From Terriglobia bacterium (GTDB taxonomy: Bacteria; Acidobacteriota; Terriglobia; Bryobacterales; Bryobacteraceae): a stretch of 64,000 nucleotides of DNA. The DNA is taken from the NCBI GenBank assembly GCA_020073305.1, contig JAIQFK010000023.1, positions 44,780 through 108,779 of the forward strand, read 5' to 3'. A model generated the notes under the pieces. It had not been told where the DNA came from and did no database searches. It saw nothing but the letters and a program-made list of their open reading frames with translations. Below are positions 43,970 through 53,696 of the stretch, one piece after another. Every line of letters begins with the position of its first letter. The first letter of the stretch is position 1. Both the position numbers and the translations under genes were made by a program.

Positions 43970-45319
43970 CTACTGCTGCATCTGCCGGTCGCGGTTGGCC
44001 ATATCTTGCGACACCGTCCGCGATCCCGCGTAAAGCACAACCGCTAACCCCACCGATAGCACAGGAATCACATACATCGCCTGGTGCAACCCGGTCGCCC
44101 GCGCCGCTTCCGTGACCGTGGCGGCGCCTGCCAGGTTCGCAGCGCGGTGAGCCATCAGGTCGCTGAATCGGCCCGTAATCACCGGTCCGAATGAAGCGCC
44201 GCAAAGATACATGGCCATGAAATAGACCGACATCGCTGTGCCGCGCAGCGCCGGCACCACGATGTCCTGCAGCGCCGAATACACCATTCCATAATAAGTG
44301 TTCAACAGTCCGTATGATGCGCACATCAGGGTGATGGTTGCGGCCCACCGGCCCGCCGGCTGCATCACCGACCACAAGGCCAGCGGAGCCGCAATCATCG
44401 CGGCGGCCGACGCCATTAGCATCCTCCCGTTGCGTCGCTTGCGAATGGCATAGTCGCCCATGAAGCCGCCCGCCAGCACCGCGAAGAGTCCGGCGAGCGC
44501 ATGCCCTACTCCCAGCCAGAAACCGGATCGCGCCACCGACAGCCCGTGAACGCGCGTGAGAAATGCCGGAAGAAATGTGCCCAGCGCATAGAGGTTGAAG
44601 TTGATCATGGCGCCCGAAGCCGCAATCCACCACAGGGTCGGAATCCGCGCCAGCGACCACGCGGAAACGTGGTGCCCTGCGGACAGGTGACTTTCCGACG
44701 CGCCACGCTTCGGTTCCCGCAGCAGCATCAGCGCCGGTGTGAGAACCACGGCCGGCACCGCCGCAATCATCAGCGCCGCGCGCCACCCGAACGCCTGCGC
44801 CGCCGGGCCGCTCACCATGTAACTGAGCGCCGTTCCCAACGGCACCGCCATCATGAAGAATGCGAGAGCGCGCGACCGCTTATGCGCCGGGAACAGATCG
44901 CCGATCCAGCTCGTTCCCGCCGGCGCGCACACCGCTTCCCCCACGCCCACACCGAGCCGCGTCACCACCAGCATGGCGTAGCTGGTCACCAGCGCCGACG
45001 CTCCTGTAAGCGAACTCCAGACCATCATGCCGAGCGCGAGCAGTTTCTTCCGGCTCCATGAATCCGCCAGCCGGCCGAACGGCACCCCCACCACCGCGTA
45101 CAGCAGCGTGAAGATCGTGCCCAGCATGCCTAATTGTGTATCGGTGAGATGAAATTCCTTGCGGATCGGCTCGGCCAGCGGCCCCAGCGTCTGCCGGTCG
45201 TAAAAATTCAGCAGGTTAATCGCAAACAGAACCGCGAGCCCAACGCCCGCCCCCCGCCGCGAGACTCGCGCCTGTTCGGTAGCCTGCCGCGCCGCGACGC
45301 GTGTCTGCGAACTGGCCAT
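43970..45319 (-). CDS. MFS transporter (Spinster-like)
   Basis: A 449-residue twelve-helix transporter. FAINLLNFYDRQTLGPLAEP and GVPFGRLADSWSRKKLLA (the loop 2-3 motif) place it in the Spinster/sugar-phosphate-antiporter group. The start at 45319 has GGAGG five bases away. Substrate unknown; lipid or sugar-phosphate export is typical. It is downstream on the strand of no obvious partner, and divergent from the GYD gene. Confidence 0.85.
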   Translation of the reverse strand: MASSQTRVAARQATEQARVSRRGAGVGLAVLFAINLLNFYDRQTLGPLAEPIRKEFHLTDTQLGMLGTIFTLLYAVVGVPFGRLADSWSRKKLLALGMMVWSSLTGASALVTSYAMLVVTRLGVGVGEAVCAPAGTSWIGDLFPAHKRSRALAFFMMAVPLGTALSYMVSGPAAQAFGWRAALMIAAVPAVVLTPALMLLREPKRGASESHLSAGHHVSAWSLARIPTLWWIAASGAMINFNLYALGTFLPAFLTRVHGLSVARSGFWLGVGHALAGLFAVLAGGFMGDYAIRKRRNGRMLMASAAAMIAAPLALWSVMQPAGRWAATITLMCASYGLLNTYYGMVYSALQDIVVPALRGTAMSVYFMAMYLCGASFGPVITGRFSDLMAHRAANLAGAATVTEAARATGLHQAMYVIPVLSVGLAVVLYAGSRTVSQDMANRDRQMQQ

Positions 45320-45449
45320 GCGGCCTCCAAGTGTACCTCAGCCTTTGTCTCCGCGTCCGCGATGCGCAGCATCGCCCGGCGCTCCACGCCGGCTCCTTGC
45401 TTCCGCCATCTCGAGAGACTATGATGGGCGCTCAAAGAAAGGAGACCCT

Positions 45450-45788
45450 ATGGCCAATTTCCTGCTCCAGGTTGCCTACACACCCGAAACCTGGGCGAAT
45501 TTGATTTCGAATCCTCAAGACCGCATCGAAGCCGTGCGGCCCGTCGTCGAGAAACTGGGCGGCACCATCACCCACGGCTGGTTCGCCTTCGGCGAGTATG
45601 ATCTGATCGCCATCGTCGATATGCCGGGCAACATCGAGGCGGCTGCGTTCTCGCTGGCCGCTTCAGCCGGAGGCGCCGTCCGCACCATCAAGACCACGCC
45701 CCTGCTGACCTCCGCCGAAGGCGTGGAAGCCATGAAAAGAGCATCCATGTCGGGCTACAAAGCCCCCGTCCGCGCCGCCCGCGCGTAA
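45450..45788 (+). CDS. GYD-domain protein
   Basis: A 112-residue protein of the GYD family: FLLQVAYTPETWANLISN, FAFGEYDLIAIVDMPGNI and RTIKTTPLLTSAEG. The name comes from a Gly-Tyr-Asp triad, here in GEYDLIA. Start at ATG 45450 with AAAGGAG close by. A ferredoxin-like fold, function unknown. A strong terminator follows. Confidence 0.83.
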   Translation: MANFLLQVAYTPETWANLISNPQDRIEAVRPVVEKLGGTITHGWFAFGEYDLIAIVDMPGNIEAAAFSLAASAGGAVRTIKTTPLLTSAEGVEAMKRASMSGYKAPVRAARA

Positions 45789-45807
45789 AGCGGTCCCAAA
45801 AACAAAC

Positions 45808-45832
45808 GGGCCGATCCGCCGATCGGCCCTTT
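45808..45832 (+). terminator. Factor-independent terminator
   Basis: GGGCCGATC pairs perfectly with GATCGGCCC around a four-base loop, followed by a T run. It ends the GYD transcript and lies between it and the leftward DUF4097 gene. Confidence 0.85.
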
Positions 45833-45887
45833 CCCTTCCACACCGCTCTTCTCTCACTCGCCGCCGAAGCCCGTGCTTCACCGGGGC

Positions 45888-45999
45888 GTCGCCGTGTCAG
45901 CTTTCGTCCCCGCGTCGCCGCGTCGGCTTTTTGTCTCTCCGTCCCCCCATCTCCTTGTCTCCCCGTCGGCTCTTGTCGCCGCGTCGCCGCGTCAGCTTT
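45888..45999 (+). repeat. Low-complexity direct repeats
   Basis: Three copies of a 17-base unit, GTCGCCGYGTCRGCTTT, at 45888, 45914 and 45983, within a pyrimidine-rich tract of CTCC/CCCC type. The last copy runs over the 3' end of the DUF4097 gene. A slippage-prone repeat; function unknown. Confidence 0.6.
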
Positions 46000-47335
46000 T
46001 CTTCACCGTGACCGACCCGCGATCCGTCGTGATCGTCAGCACCGCGCCTTCGCCCACTTTCCCCTTGAGCTTGGCGCCCTCTCCTTCAGTCACCGCTTCG
46101 AGCGGCGAACCGTACTCGTTCTGCACCTCGCCGCGGTTGGTCGTGGCTCTCAACTCGAACTTGGCCGACTCCGGCAGTTCCAGGTCGATGTTCCCCGACC
46201 GGCTGCGGGCATCGATCTTGGCGACCGGCATCTTCCCCGGCTTCAGCTCGATGTCGCCGCGTTCCGTCTCGAGTTCGAGCGATTGCGTGAAGTCCTCCAG
46301 ATGAATGTCCTTCGACCTCGTGATCAGCCGCACCGGCCCCACCAGGTTCGTGCCCGTGAACTCGCCCAAATCCATGGTAATCGTGCCTGGCACCTTCTCC
46401 ACTTTGAGATCCGTGTTCCGCGATTCCAGATGTAACGGCTTCGCCAGGTTTTTGAACTGCAGCGTGCCGGAGTATGACCCGTTTACCGTCACCTGGCCGG
46501 CGATGTTTTCCAGCTCGATATCGTTGCCGCGTCCCTCAATGTCCACGTCGCCTTTAACGTCCACGGCGCGCACGATGTCGCTCCGCTGCAGATCCACCTT
46601 GGCGCTTCCGCCAATATTGTTGAGCCGCACGCCCGAATTGCCGCTCGTAATGTCGATGCCGCCGGCCACGTCGGTCACATCGTAATCTCCGCTCGTGCCC
46701 CGGCCTTCAATGGCGGCCGCGCGCGGCACGCTCACTTCCAGATCGCACGAGATGCGCCGCGCGTGCGAAACCTTATCCTGGTTGGTGCGCACCACGATGC
46801 GGTCGCCATCCGTCACGATCTCGAGCGGCGATTGGCGGTCCGCCTGGTCCGCATCATTCTTGTTGAACGCGCGGATCATCTTGTGCTCATCCACCTTGAC
46901 CACCGGCTCATCGGAGCCGTTGACCCGCACGTTGCCGCGCAGATTCTCAAACACCACATGCACTTTGCCCGGCGCACTTTTCTGCGCGCTGGTGCGGTAG
47001 TCATTTTCTTCGCCGAATACTTCCAGGCTCGTGTTGCCAAAGGGCGGCAGATGCAAGCCGTGCCGGTCCGCCGCGTACATGCCGGAACCGACGATGCACA
47101 ACAGGATAATCAACGCGACTTCGCCGCCCGAAAGGCCGCCGGAGGGCAGAGGCTTGGAGCGCGCCATCTCAATCAGCACTTCCACCAGGCGCAGCGCACC
47201 CCACCCGATCAGAAGGAAAGGCCAATACTGCGCGATCCACTGAAACAGCGGAACCTCCTGCCACATATTTCGCGTCAGGAACGCCACGCCGATCAGGATC
47301 AGAATCAGTGGCCCGGTGAGGGAACGGCGCGTCAT
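45992..47335 (-). CDS. LiaF-TM / DUF4097 beta-repeat membrane protein
   Basis: A 447-residue protein with an N-terminal two-helix module (GPLILILIGVAFLTRNMW, then YWPFLLIGWGALRLVEV), a third helix near 75 and a long extracytoplasmic DUF4097-type beta-helix with many short repeated strands (VRLNNIGGSAKVDLQ, VDIEGRGNDIELENI). The start at 47335 overlaps the next gene's stop by ATGA. It is the last gene of the ECF sigma operon and probably its envelope-facing component. Confidence 0.8.
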   Translation of the reverse strand: MTRRSLTGPLILILIGVAFLTRNMWQEVPLFQWIAQYWPFLLIGWGALRLVEVLIEMARSKPLPSGGLSGGEVALIILLCIVGSGMYAADRHGLHLPPFGNTSLEVFGEENDYRTSAQKSAPGKVHVVFENLRGNVRVNGSDEPVVKVDEHKMIRAFNKNDADQADRQSPLEIVTDGDRIVVRTNQDKVSHARRISCDLEVSVPRAAAIEGRGTSGDYDVTDVAGGIDITSGNSGVRLNNIGGSAKVDLQRSDIVRAVDVKGDVDIEGRGNDIELENIAGQVTVNGSYSGTLQFKNLAKPLHLESRNTDLKVEKVPGTITMDLGEFTGTNLVGPVRLITRSKDIHLEDFTQSLELETERGDIELKPGKMPVAKIDARSRSGNIDLELPESAKFELRATTNRGEVQNEYGSPLEAVTEGEGAKLKGKVGEGAVLTITTDRGSVTVKKS

Positions 47336-47529
47336 GCCACACCCCCGGCTGTGGGCCCCGATCGCGTGGCCCGGCCTACCAGCGTGAGCAGGCCGATCAC
47401 GATCAGAATCACCGGCCACGTCTGCTGAAAACCCCACGGCGTGAAATGATCGAGCGCGAACAGCGTCCCGATGGTGATGAGAATGATGGGACCGCGCACC
47501 GCGCGAACCAGCTCATTACCGTTCATCAT
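47332..47529 (-). CDS. Small two-helix membrane protein (LiaF-TM-like)
   Basis: A 65-residue protein made of two membrane helices: GPIILITIGTLFALDHF and TWPVILIVIGLLTLVGR. It is the same module that starts the DUF4097 protein and ends the B-box protein. AAGGAGG just before the ATG is a strong ribosome-binding site. Overlaps both neighbours. Function probably assembly with them. Confidence 0.75.
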   Translation of the reverse strand: MMNGNELVRAVRGPIILITIGTLFALDHFTPWGFQQTWPVILIVIGLLTLVGRATRSGPTAGGVA

Positions 47530-48217
47530 GTTGCACCTCCTTGGGAGCATTTCCAGAAGCCGCGCCGCCGGAGCGCTCACCCAGGCCGGCCAATCGTACG
47601 TACAACAGATAGACTCCCAGCAGGATGAGCAGCACCGGCCAGTACCGCAGAACTCTTTCGAACGGGATGATGTCGGTGGTATTTAGCAGCAGCAGCACCC
47701 CGAGGCCGATCAGCACTACCGCGCCCGCCGGAAAGCGCGAGCCCTTCGTGTGCAGGTTGATCAGGCTCGAAAACTCGTCCACCGGCTCACCGGCTCGCCG
47801 CTTCTGTGCGGTGTGATAGGCCTCCAGGCCCATGTAGAACACCCAGGCGGCGATCAGGAAGCCGAACAGCGGCTCCAGTCCGTGCGCCGAGCCGGAGCTG
47901 ATGATGCTCACCAGCAGGCCGAAGATCACAGCGTGCACCAGGCCCTTGGCGTACTGGCCGTTGTAAATCGCACCCACGCCCGGAATGACCAGGCCCAGCG
48001 CGAACGCCAGGCCGGGAGACACCCCCGGCTCAGCCACCGGCGGGGGCGAATAAACGGGTGCAGCCGCAGGCGGCGCGGAGGCCGCCGGCTGCGCGGGCAC
48101 ATGCTCCTCGCAATAGACGGTTCCATGCGCCGCCCGCTTGCAGGCGTCGCAGAGCGGCTTTCCGCAGTTGCGGCAAAAGGCCGTGGCCGGTATTTCCGGA
48201 TGGTTCAGGCAGTTCAT
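47516..48217 (-). CDS. B-box zinc-finger membrane protein
   Basis: A 233-residue protein. The N-terminal B-box-like zinc finger has C3, H6, C15, C18, C23, C26, H31, C36 and H39. A Pro/Ala linker is followed by several helices (LAFALGLVIPGVGAIYNGQY) and, at the end, the shared module (AGAVVLIGLGVLLLLN, then RYWPVLLILLGVYLLYVRL). Its position between the anti-sigma gene and the two LiaF-like genes suggests a scaffold or signal role; inferred. Confidence 0.78.
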   Translation of the reverse strand: MNCLNHPEIPATAFCRNCGKPLCDACKRAAHGTVYCEEHVPAQPAASAPPAAAPVYSPPPVAEPGVSPGLAFALGLVIPGVGAIYNGQYAKGLVHAVIFGLLVSIISSGSAHGLEPLFGFLIAAWVFYMGLEAYHTAQKRRAGEPVDEFSSLINLHTKGSRFPAGAVVLIGLGVLLLLNTTDIIPFERVLRYWPVLLILLGVYLLYVRLAGLGERSGGAASGNAPKEVQHDER

Positions 48218-48225
48218 AAAATCCC

Positions 48226-48873
48226 CTACTTTCTCGGCGCTGCTGCTTTGCCCGGTTGGCCCGGGTCTCGTTCGGGCGGCGCATTCGACACCGGCAGCCG
48301 TCGCTCATCGGTCACGGGTGCGGTGCTCTCGGCGGGAGCTGCGGCATCTTGGTCCTGCTGCTCCCTCCACTCCCGCACGCGGGACTGGATCTGGTACACA
48401 AACCGCAGATTCTCGTAAAACTTCACCGTGCGTTCCCAGCCGCGGTGAATGCGTTCTTCCGCACCCACCCAGACATGCGCCGGATCCAGGTCGGAGGGCG
48501 TCAGCTTGCGCTCCGGAATTCCCGCGCAGCGCGCCATCATCCCAAAAAACAAAATCGTCAGCGACAATCCCATCACCATGCGCGGCTGCAGCATGGGCTG
48601 CACCAGATTGCGCAACCAGCCCCGGATCCCCGCGCGCATCGAAGTCCGCGCCTCGGGCAGCCCGGGAATGGCAAACATGCGCGTCACCAGCTCCGGCGGC
48701 GGCTCCACATCCGCCACTCGCTCCATGAATGCGATCGCCGCACGCGCATCGCGCGCCGTTTCCGCGCACGCGGCGCACGTGGACAGGTGGCTCTCCACTT
48801 CCGCCTTTTCGGCGGGAGCCAGCGTTCCGTCCAGGTAATCGCACAGCGCGATCTCAAGGTTCGCGCACGTCAT
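48226..48873 (-). CDS. zf-HC2 anti-sigma factor
   Basis: A 215-residue membrane anti-sigma factor. The zinc site is H29, C33, C36 (HLSTCAAC), with a Cys near residue 11 to complete it. One helix lies at about 102-122 (VMGLSLTILFFGMM); the rest is extracytoplasmic. The start overlaps the sigma gene (ATGA), the normal sigma/anti-sigma coupling. Confidence 0.88.
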   Translation of the reverse strand: MTCANLEIALCDYLDGTLAPAEKAEVESHLSTCAACAETARDARAAIAFMERVADVEPPPELVTRMFAIPGLPEARTSMRAGIRGWLRNLVQPMLQPRMVMGLSLTILFFGMMARCAGIPERKLTPSDLDPAHVWVGAEERIHRGWERTVKFYENLRFVYQIQSRVREWREQQDQDAAAPAESTAPVTDERRLPVSNAPPERDPGQPGKAAAPRK

Positions 48874-49559
48874 AAAGCTGCCTTCTGCTTCCGGAGTAAT
48901 CGCCCCAGTTCTGTCCGCCCCCGGTTCAGCCGTGACTTCACGGTGCCTTCGGGAATCTTCAGCACTTGGGCAATCTCACGATACTCCATTTCCTGCAAAT
49001 CACGCAGGATCACCGTCTCGCGCAATTCGGGCGACAATTTCCCCAGCGCGCCCTGCAAAACCTCACTCGCCTCGCGCCCCGCCAGCACCCGGTCCGGCTG
49101 TACGGAAGTCTGCGATCCGTGTTCGCGTTCCTCGAGCGTGGCCAGCTGATCTTCGATCGGCTCCGTGAGACGCTCTTGACGCGTACGGCGGTAATGATCG
49201 ATCAAAAGGTTACGGCTCAGCCGCGTTAACCAGGTGACGAAAGAGCCTTCCGCGGACCGGTAACTCTTCAACGAGCGGAACACCCGCAGAAAAATATCCT
49301 GGGACAGATCCTGCGCTTCCGCGTCGCTGCCCGTAAACCGGTAACAGAGTCCATAGACTCTCCGCGTGTGAAGCCGAACCAACTCCTCCCAACCGGTCGC
49401 GTCACCGCTCAGGCACCGTTGAACGAGAGTGTATTCGAGATCCAAGCTGTGTGAGGTTGATCCCCAGCCACGCGCCGCCGCAAACGGGCTGCGCCCCCGT
49501 GCGCCAGGATAGAATCCACCCTGCGCCGGAAACACAGCATGTATGGCGGCAGTTGCCAT
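48870..49559 (-). CDS. ECF sigma factor (RpoE-like)
   Basis: A 229-residue group-4 sigma factor. Region 2 is TRRVYGLCYRFTGSDAEAQD followed by LSQDIFLRVFRSL, and region 4 is LSPELRETVILRDLQEMEYR followed by EIAQVLKIPEGTVKSRL. About 40 residues precede region 2. The ATG at 49559 has GAGG seven bases away; 49598 is possible. It leads an operon with its anti-sigma factor and three membrane proteins, so it probably responds to envelope state. Confidence 0.9.
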   Translation of the reverse strand: MATAAIHAVFPAQGGFYPGARGRSPFAAARGWGSTSHSLDLEYTLVQRCLSGDATGWEELVRLHTRRVYGLCYRFTGSDAEAQDLSQDIFLRVFRSLKSYRSAEGSFVTWLTRLSRNLLIDHYRRTRQERLTEPIEDQLATLEEREHGSQTSVQPDRVLAGREASEVLQGALGKLSPELRETVILRDLQEMEYREIAQVLKIPEGTVKSRLNRGRTELGRLLRKQKAAL

Positions 49560-49669
49560 AAGTTTACCTCGAATGCTCTCCTTGCCGGTTCTGTCCAAGC
49601 CCTGGATTCGCGCCCAGCTCCCTGGGTGCCCACGGTTTTCAGACTTCCACTTACAAGTAACGAGGTTTT

Positions 49670-49781
49670 ATGATGATAGGTTCATTTTTCCGATCCGGGG
49701 CAGGCGCACCGGCAACTCCCCGGGGAAGGTGGCTTCATCAAAAAGAGCGGCTGGAAGTGGCTGGCACTCGGCGCGATCCTG
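49670..49781 (+). other. Probable frameshifted 5' end of the UPF0104 gene
   Basis: An ATG pair at 49670/49673 has GAGG upstream, but its frame does not join the long membrane-protein frame. Removing one base, for example from the five-T run 49685-49689, would join MMIGSFSDPGQAHR... to IKKSGWKWLALGAIL and the rest. In the sequence as given, the correct frame opens only after a stop at 49677 and offers no ATG or GTG before the TTG at 49782. Assembly error, programmed slippage or a real mutation are all possible. Confidence 0.55.
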
Positions 49782-50777
49782 TTGCTGATCGCGCTGTACT
49801 TGCTGCGTTCGGAGCTTCGCAAAAGCGGTTTCCATTGGTCCGTATTCGTGGCCACACTGGCCCGCCTCGATTGGCCCTGGCTTTTGGCCGCGGTGGCGCT
49901 GGCGCTCGCCACCTACTACGGCAGGGCCCTGCGCTGGTCGGTGCTCCTCAAGCCGCTCAGGCCCCATCCCAATATGTGGAAGCTGGTTTCCGCAACGGCG
50001 ATCGGCTTCACCGCCGTCACCCTGCTGGGCAGGCCGGGGGAGTTCGTCCGCCCCTACCTGATCTCGGTTCAGGAGCGCGTGCCGTTTTCTTCCCAACTGG
50101 CCGCCTGGGTTCTCGAGCGAATCTACGACCTGCTCATGGTTCTGGCCGTCTTCGGATTTGCGCTGACCCGCTTGCGGAACATCGCCAATCCAGGGCCGAC
50201 ACTGTCCTGGGTGCTCGAAATCGGCGGCTGGCTGGTTTGGATCTTGAGTGGGGCGTCACTGCTCATGCTGATCCTGATCCGCCGTTACTCCGAAGCCATG
50301 CGCCGGCGCCTGATGGACGCTCTTGGCTTCCTTTCCGAACACCACCTGAACCGCGCCGGCCGTTTTCTAGAGGCGCTGGTTCAAGGCGCCGAATCGATCC
50401 GCAGCACGAAAGCCGTCTTGCTGCTGCTCTTGTACACCTTGCTGGAGTGGGCACTCATCGTGGGCTGTTACTGGTGCATCGCGAAGGCTTTCGGCCCCGC
50501 TCTGCAGTTCACCCTATCGGATGCCATTACCTTCATCGGCCTCATCGCCTTTGGGACGGTGGTCCAGATCCCCGGCATCGGCGGTGGCATGCAAGTGGTT
50601 GCAGTGCTTGTGCTAACCAAGATCTTCGGGCTCTCGGTCGAGCTATCTACCAGCATCGCGGTTCTGCTCTGGCTGATTACGTTTGTAGTAATTGTTCCTT
50701 TCGGAGTGGCAGCGGCCCTGCACGAAGGGCTAAGCTGGCGGAAGCTCCGCGAACTGGAGCGGGAGGCGTCACAGTGA
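49782..50777 (+). CDS. UPF0104/LPG-synthase-TM-type membrane protein
   Basis: A polytopic protein of at least 331 residues of the lysylphosphatidylglycerol-synthase transmembrane / glycosyltransferase-associated type (UPF0104). Characteristic parts are TYYGRALRWSVLLKPLRP, TAVTLLGRPGEFVRPYLIS, AWVLERIYDLLMVLAVFG and QIPGIGGGMQ, with about seven to eight helices. It lacks the soluble synthase domain. The TTG start falls inside the first helix, so the true N-terminus is upstream, see the frameshift entry. The end overlaps nrdR by GTGA. Confidence 0.75.
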   Translation: MLIALYLLRSELRKSGFHWSVFVATLARLDWPWLLAAVALALATYYGRALRWSVLLKPLRPHPNMWKLVSATAIGFTAVTLLGRPGEFVRPYLISVQERVPFSSQLAAWVLERIYDLLMVLAVFGFALTRLRNIANPGPTLSWVLEIGGWLVWILSGASLLMLILIRRYSEAMRRRLMDALGFLSEHHLNRAGRFLEALVQGAESIRSTKAVLLLLLYTLLEWALIVGCYWCIAKAFGPALQFTLSDAITFIGLIAFGTVVQIPGIGGGMQVVAVLVLTKIFGLSVELSTSIAVLLWLITFVVIVPFGVAAALHEGLSWRKLRELEREASQ

Positions 50778-51235
50778 ACTGTCCTTTTTGCGGACACTTA
50801 CATGATAAAGTAGTCGATTCCCGCGAGAGCAAGGAAGGCGACTCCATCCGCCGCCGCCGCCAGTGCCTGTCCTGCGAGCGGCGCTTTACCACGTACGAGC
50901 GCATCGACGAAGTCCCCTACATGGTCATCAAGAAAGACGGGCGCCGGGAGAAATTCGACCGGCAAAAAGTCCTGGCCGGCTTACTGAAAGCTTGTGAAAA
51001 GAGGCCGGTTAGCATGTCCAAACTCTCGGAACTGGTCAACCAGGTGGAATCCAGGGTGATCGACTCGCCGGACCGCGAGATTCAAACTACAGAAATAGGA
51101 GAAGTCCTGATGGAGGGCCTTCGCGAACTGGATAAGATTGCCTACGTCCGTTTCGCCTCGGTCTACCGTGATTTTCAGGATGAGCAGGCTTTCTTCAATG
51201 AACTGAAGAACTTAATGCGGCAGAAGGGGTCCTGA
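50774..51235 (+). CDS. nrdR: Transcriptional repressor NrdR
   Basis: A 153-residue regulator of ribonucleotide reductase genes. The zinc ribbon is C3, C6 (CPFC) and C31, C34 (CLSC); an ATP-cone follows (MVIKKDGRREKFDRQKVLAG). It senses ATP/dATP and represses nrd operons. It starts with GTG overlapping the upstream gene and stands just before rpoD. Confidence 0.93.
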   Translation: MNCPFCGHLHDKVVDSRESKEGDSIRRRRQCLSCERRFTTYERIDEVPYMVIKKDGRREKFDRQKVLAGLLKACEKRPVSMSKLSELVNQVESRVIDSPDREIQTTEIGEVLMEGLRELDKIAYVRFASVYRDFQDEQAFFNELKNLMRQKGS

Positions 51236-51339
51236 CTATGGGCTTGGCCGTTTCCATGTCACGCAGGCACTACAAAGTCGTGGTGTAGCGCATTTCGATG
51301 AAACCAAAATGCTTTTGAAACATCATTCAATTGTAGGGC

Positions 51340-51368
51340 TTAACATCTGATCCGATACGTGTTATCAT
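51340..51368 (+). promoter_or_regulatory. Promoter of rpoD
   Basis: TTAACA (-35), 17 bases, TATCAT (-10): five of six matches in each hexamer at the ideal spacing, about 140 bases before the rpoD start. Confidence 0.6.
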
Positions 51369-51509
51369 CATTCGACCAGGCGACGCTGGATGGTACGCAC
51401 CTTTGCCATCGGGTTCGACGTTAAGGCAAATCGAATTCATCAAATCTGCACCCCACCGGAAGATTTCACATTCCGTATGGTTTGTCGTATGTGGGGGAGG
51501 TGAGTCTTA

Positions 51510-53033
<1,524 letters not shown>

Positions 53034-53147
53034 AGGGTCGCATTCCAATCTGCAGTTGACCCCGACGCAGTCCCTCTGTCGCGCGCGGGCGCGGCGCCAC
53101 ATCAATATTGGTATATTGATCTGCGATCGGAGCAAAGGAGGGATCGG

Positions 53148-53651
53148 ATGGTACTCACTAAAGAAGAACTCATCGCATCGCTCCAGAATGAAACCCGCAT
53201 CCTTCTGCACCTGGCCGGCAAAATCGATCGCAGTCAACTTGACTACCGGCCGACGCCCAACCAGCGGAGCACGCTCGAGTTGCTCCAGTATCTGAGTGCC
53301 ATGGGACCGATCATGATCGCGTTCGTCAAAGCAGGTGCATTCGATCAGGAGGCGTGGCAGGCTGCGATCTCCGCGGCCGGCCGCAGGAATTTTGACCAAG
53401 CCCTTACGGCGCTTGAAAAGCAGAGATCCATTTACGGGGATGTGCTCCAGGGATGGTCTGATGACGATTTCCGTGGTGAGATCGAGATGCTCGGCCGCAA
53501 AATGAGTCGCGGCGGGTTCATCGTGAACCTGGTGCTGTGCGCCCACGCGGCTTATCGCACGCAACTGTTCCTTTATCTCAAAGCTTGTGGCCGCGATGAA
53601 CTCAATACGATGAACCTTTGGGCCGGCGTGGATGCCCCGTTTGCCGGCTGA
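53148..53651 (+). CDS. DinB-like four-helix protein
   Basis: A 167-residue protein with a DinB/DUF1569-like four-helix bundle: NETRILLHLAGKIDRSQLDY, RSTLELLQYLSAMGPIMIA and NLVLCAHAAYRTQLFLYL. The conserved His triad is partial (H21, H145). AAAGGAGG before the ATG is a strong start signal. Such proteins often act as thiol-dependent transferases or lack activity; function unknown. Convergent with the kinase gene. Confidence 0.65.
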   Translation: MVLTKEELIASLQNETRILLHLAGKIDRSQLDYRPTPNQRSTLELLQYLSAMGPIMIAFVKAGAFDQEAWQAAISAAGRRNFDQALTALEKQRSIYGDVLQGWSDDDFRGEIEMLGRKMSRGGFIVNLVLCAHAAYRTQLFLYLKACGRDELNTMNLWAGVDAPFAG

Positions 53652-53696
53652 GACCCTCTCTGGCCTCGGCCTTCAGGGGCGGGTTATCCCGCGCCG

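Noticed and set aside
42746..44033. Overlapping plus-strand frames of 303 and 414 codons
   Set aside because: Both are antisense to the secreted DUF5666-like gene, with low-complexity translations.
49670..51235. 521-codon frame ending as NrdR
   Set aside because: Only the last 153 residues are protein-like; the first part is the wrong frame of the UPF0104 gene.
53674..53690. Small GCGGG/CCCGC hairpin between convergent genes
   Set aside because: Stem is only five pairs and there is no T run; not called as a terminator.
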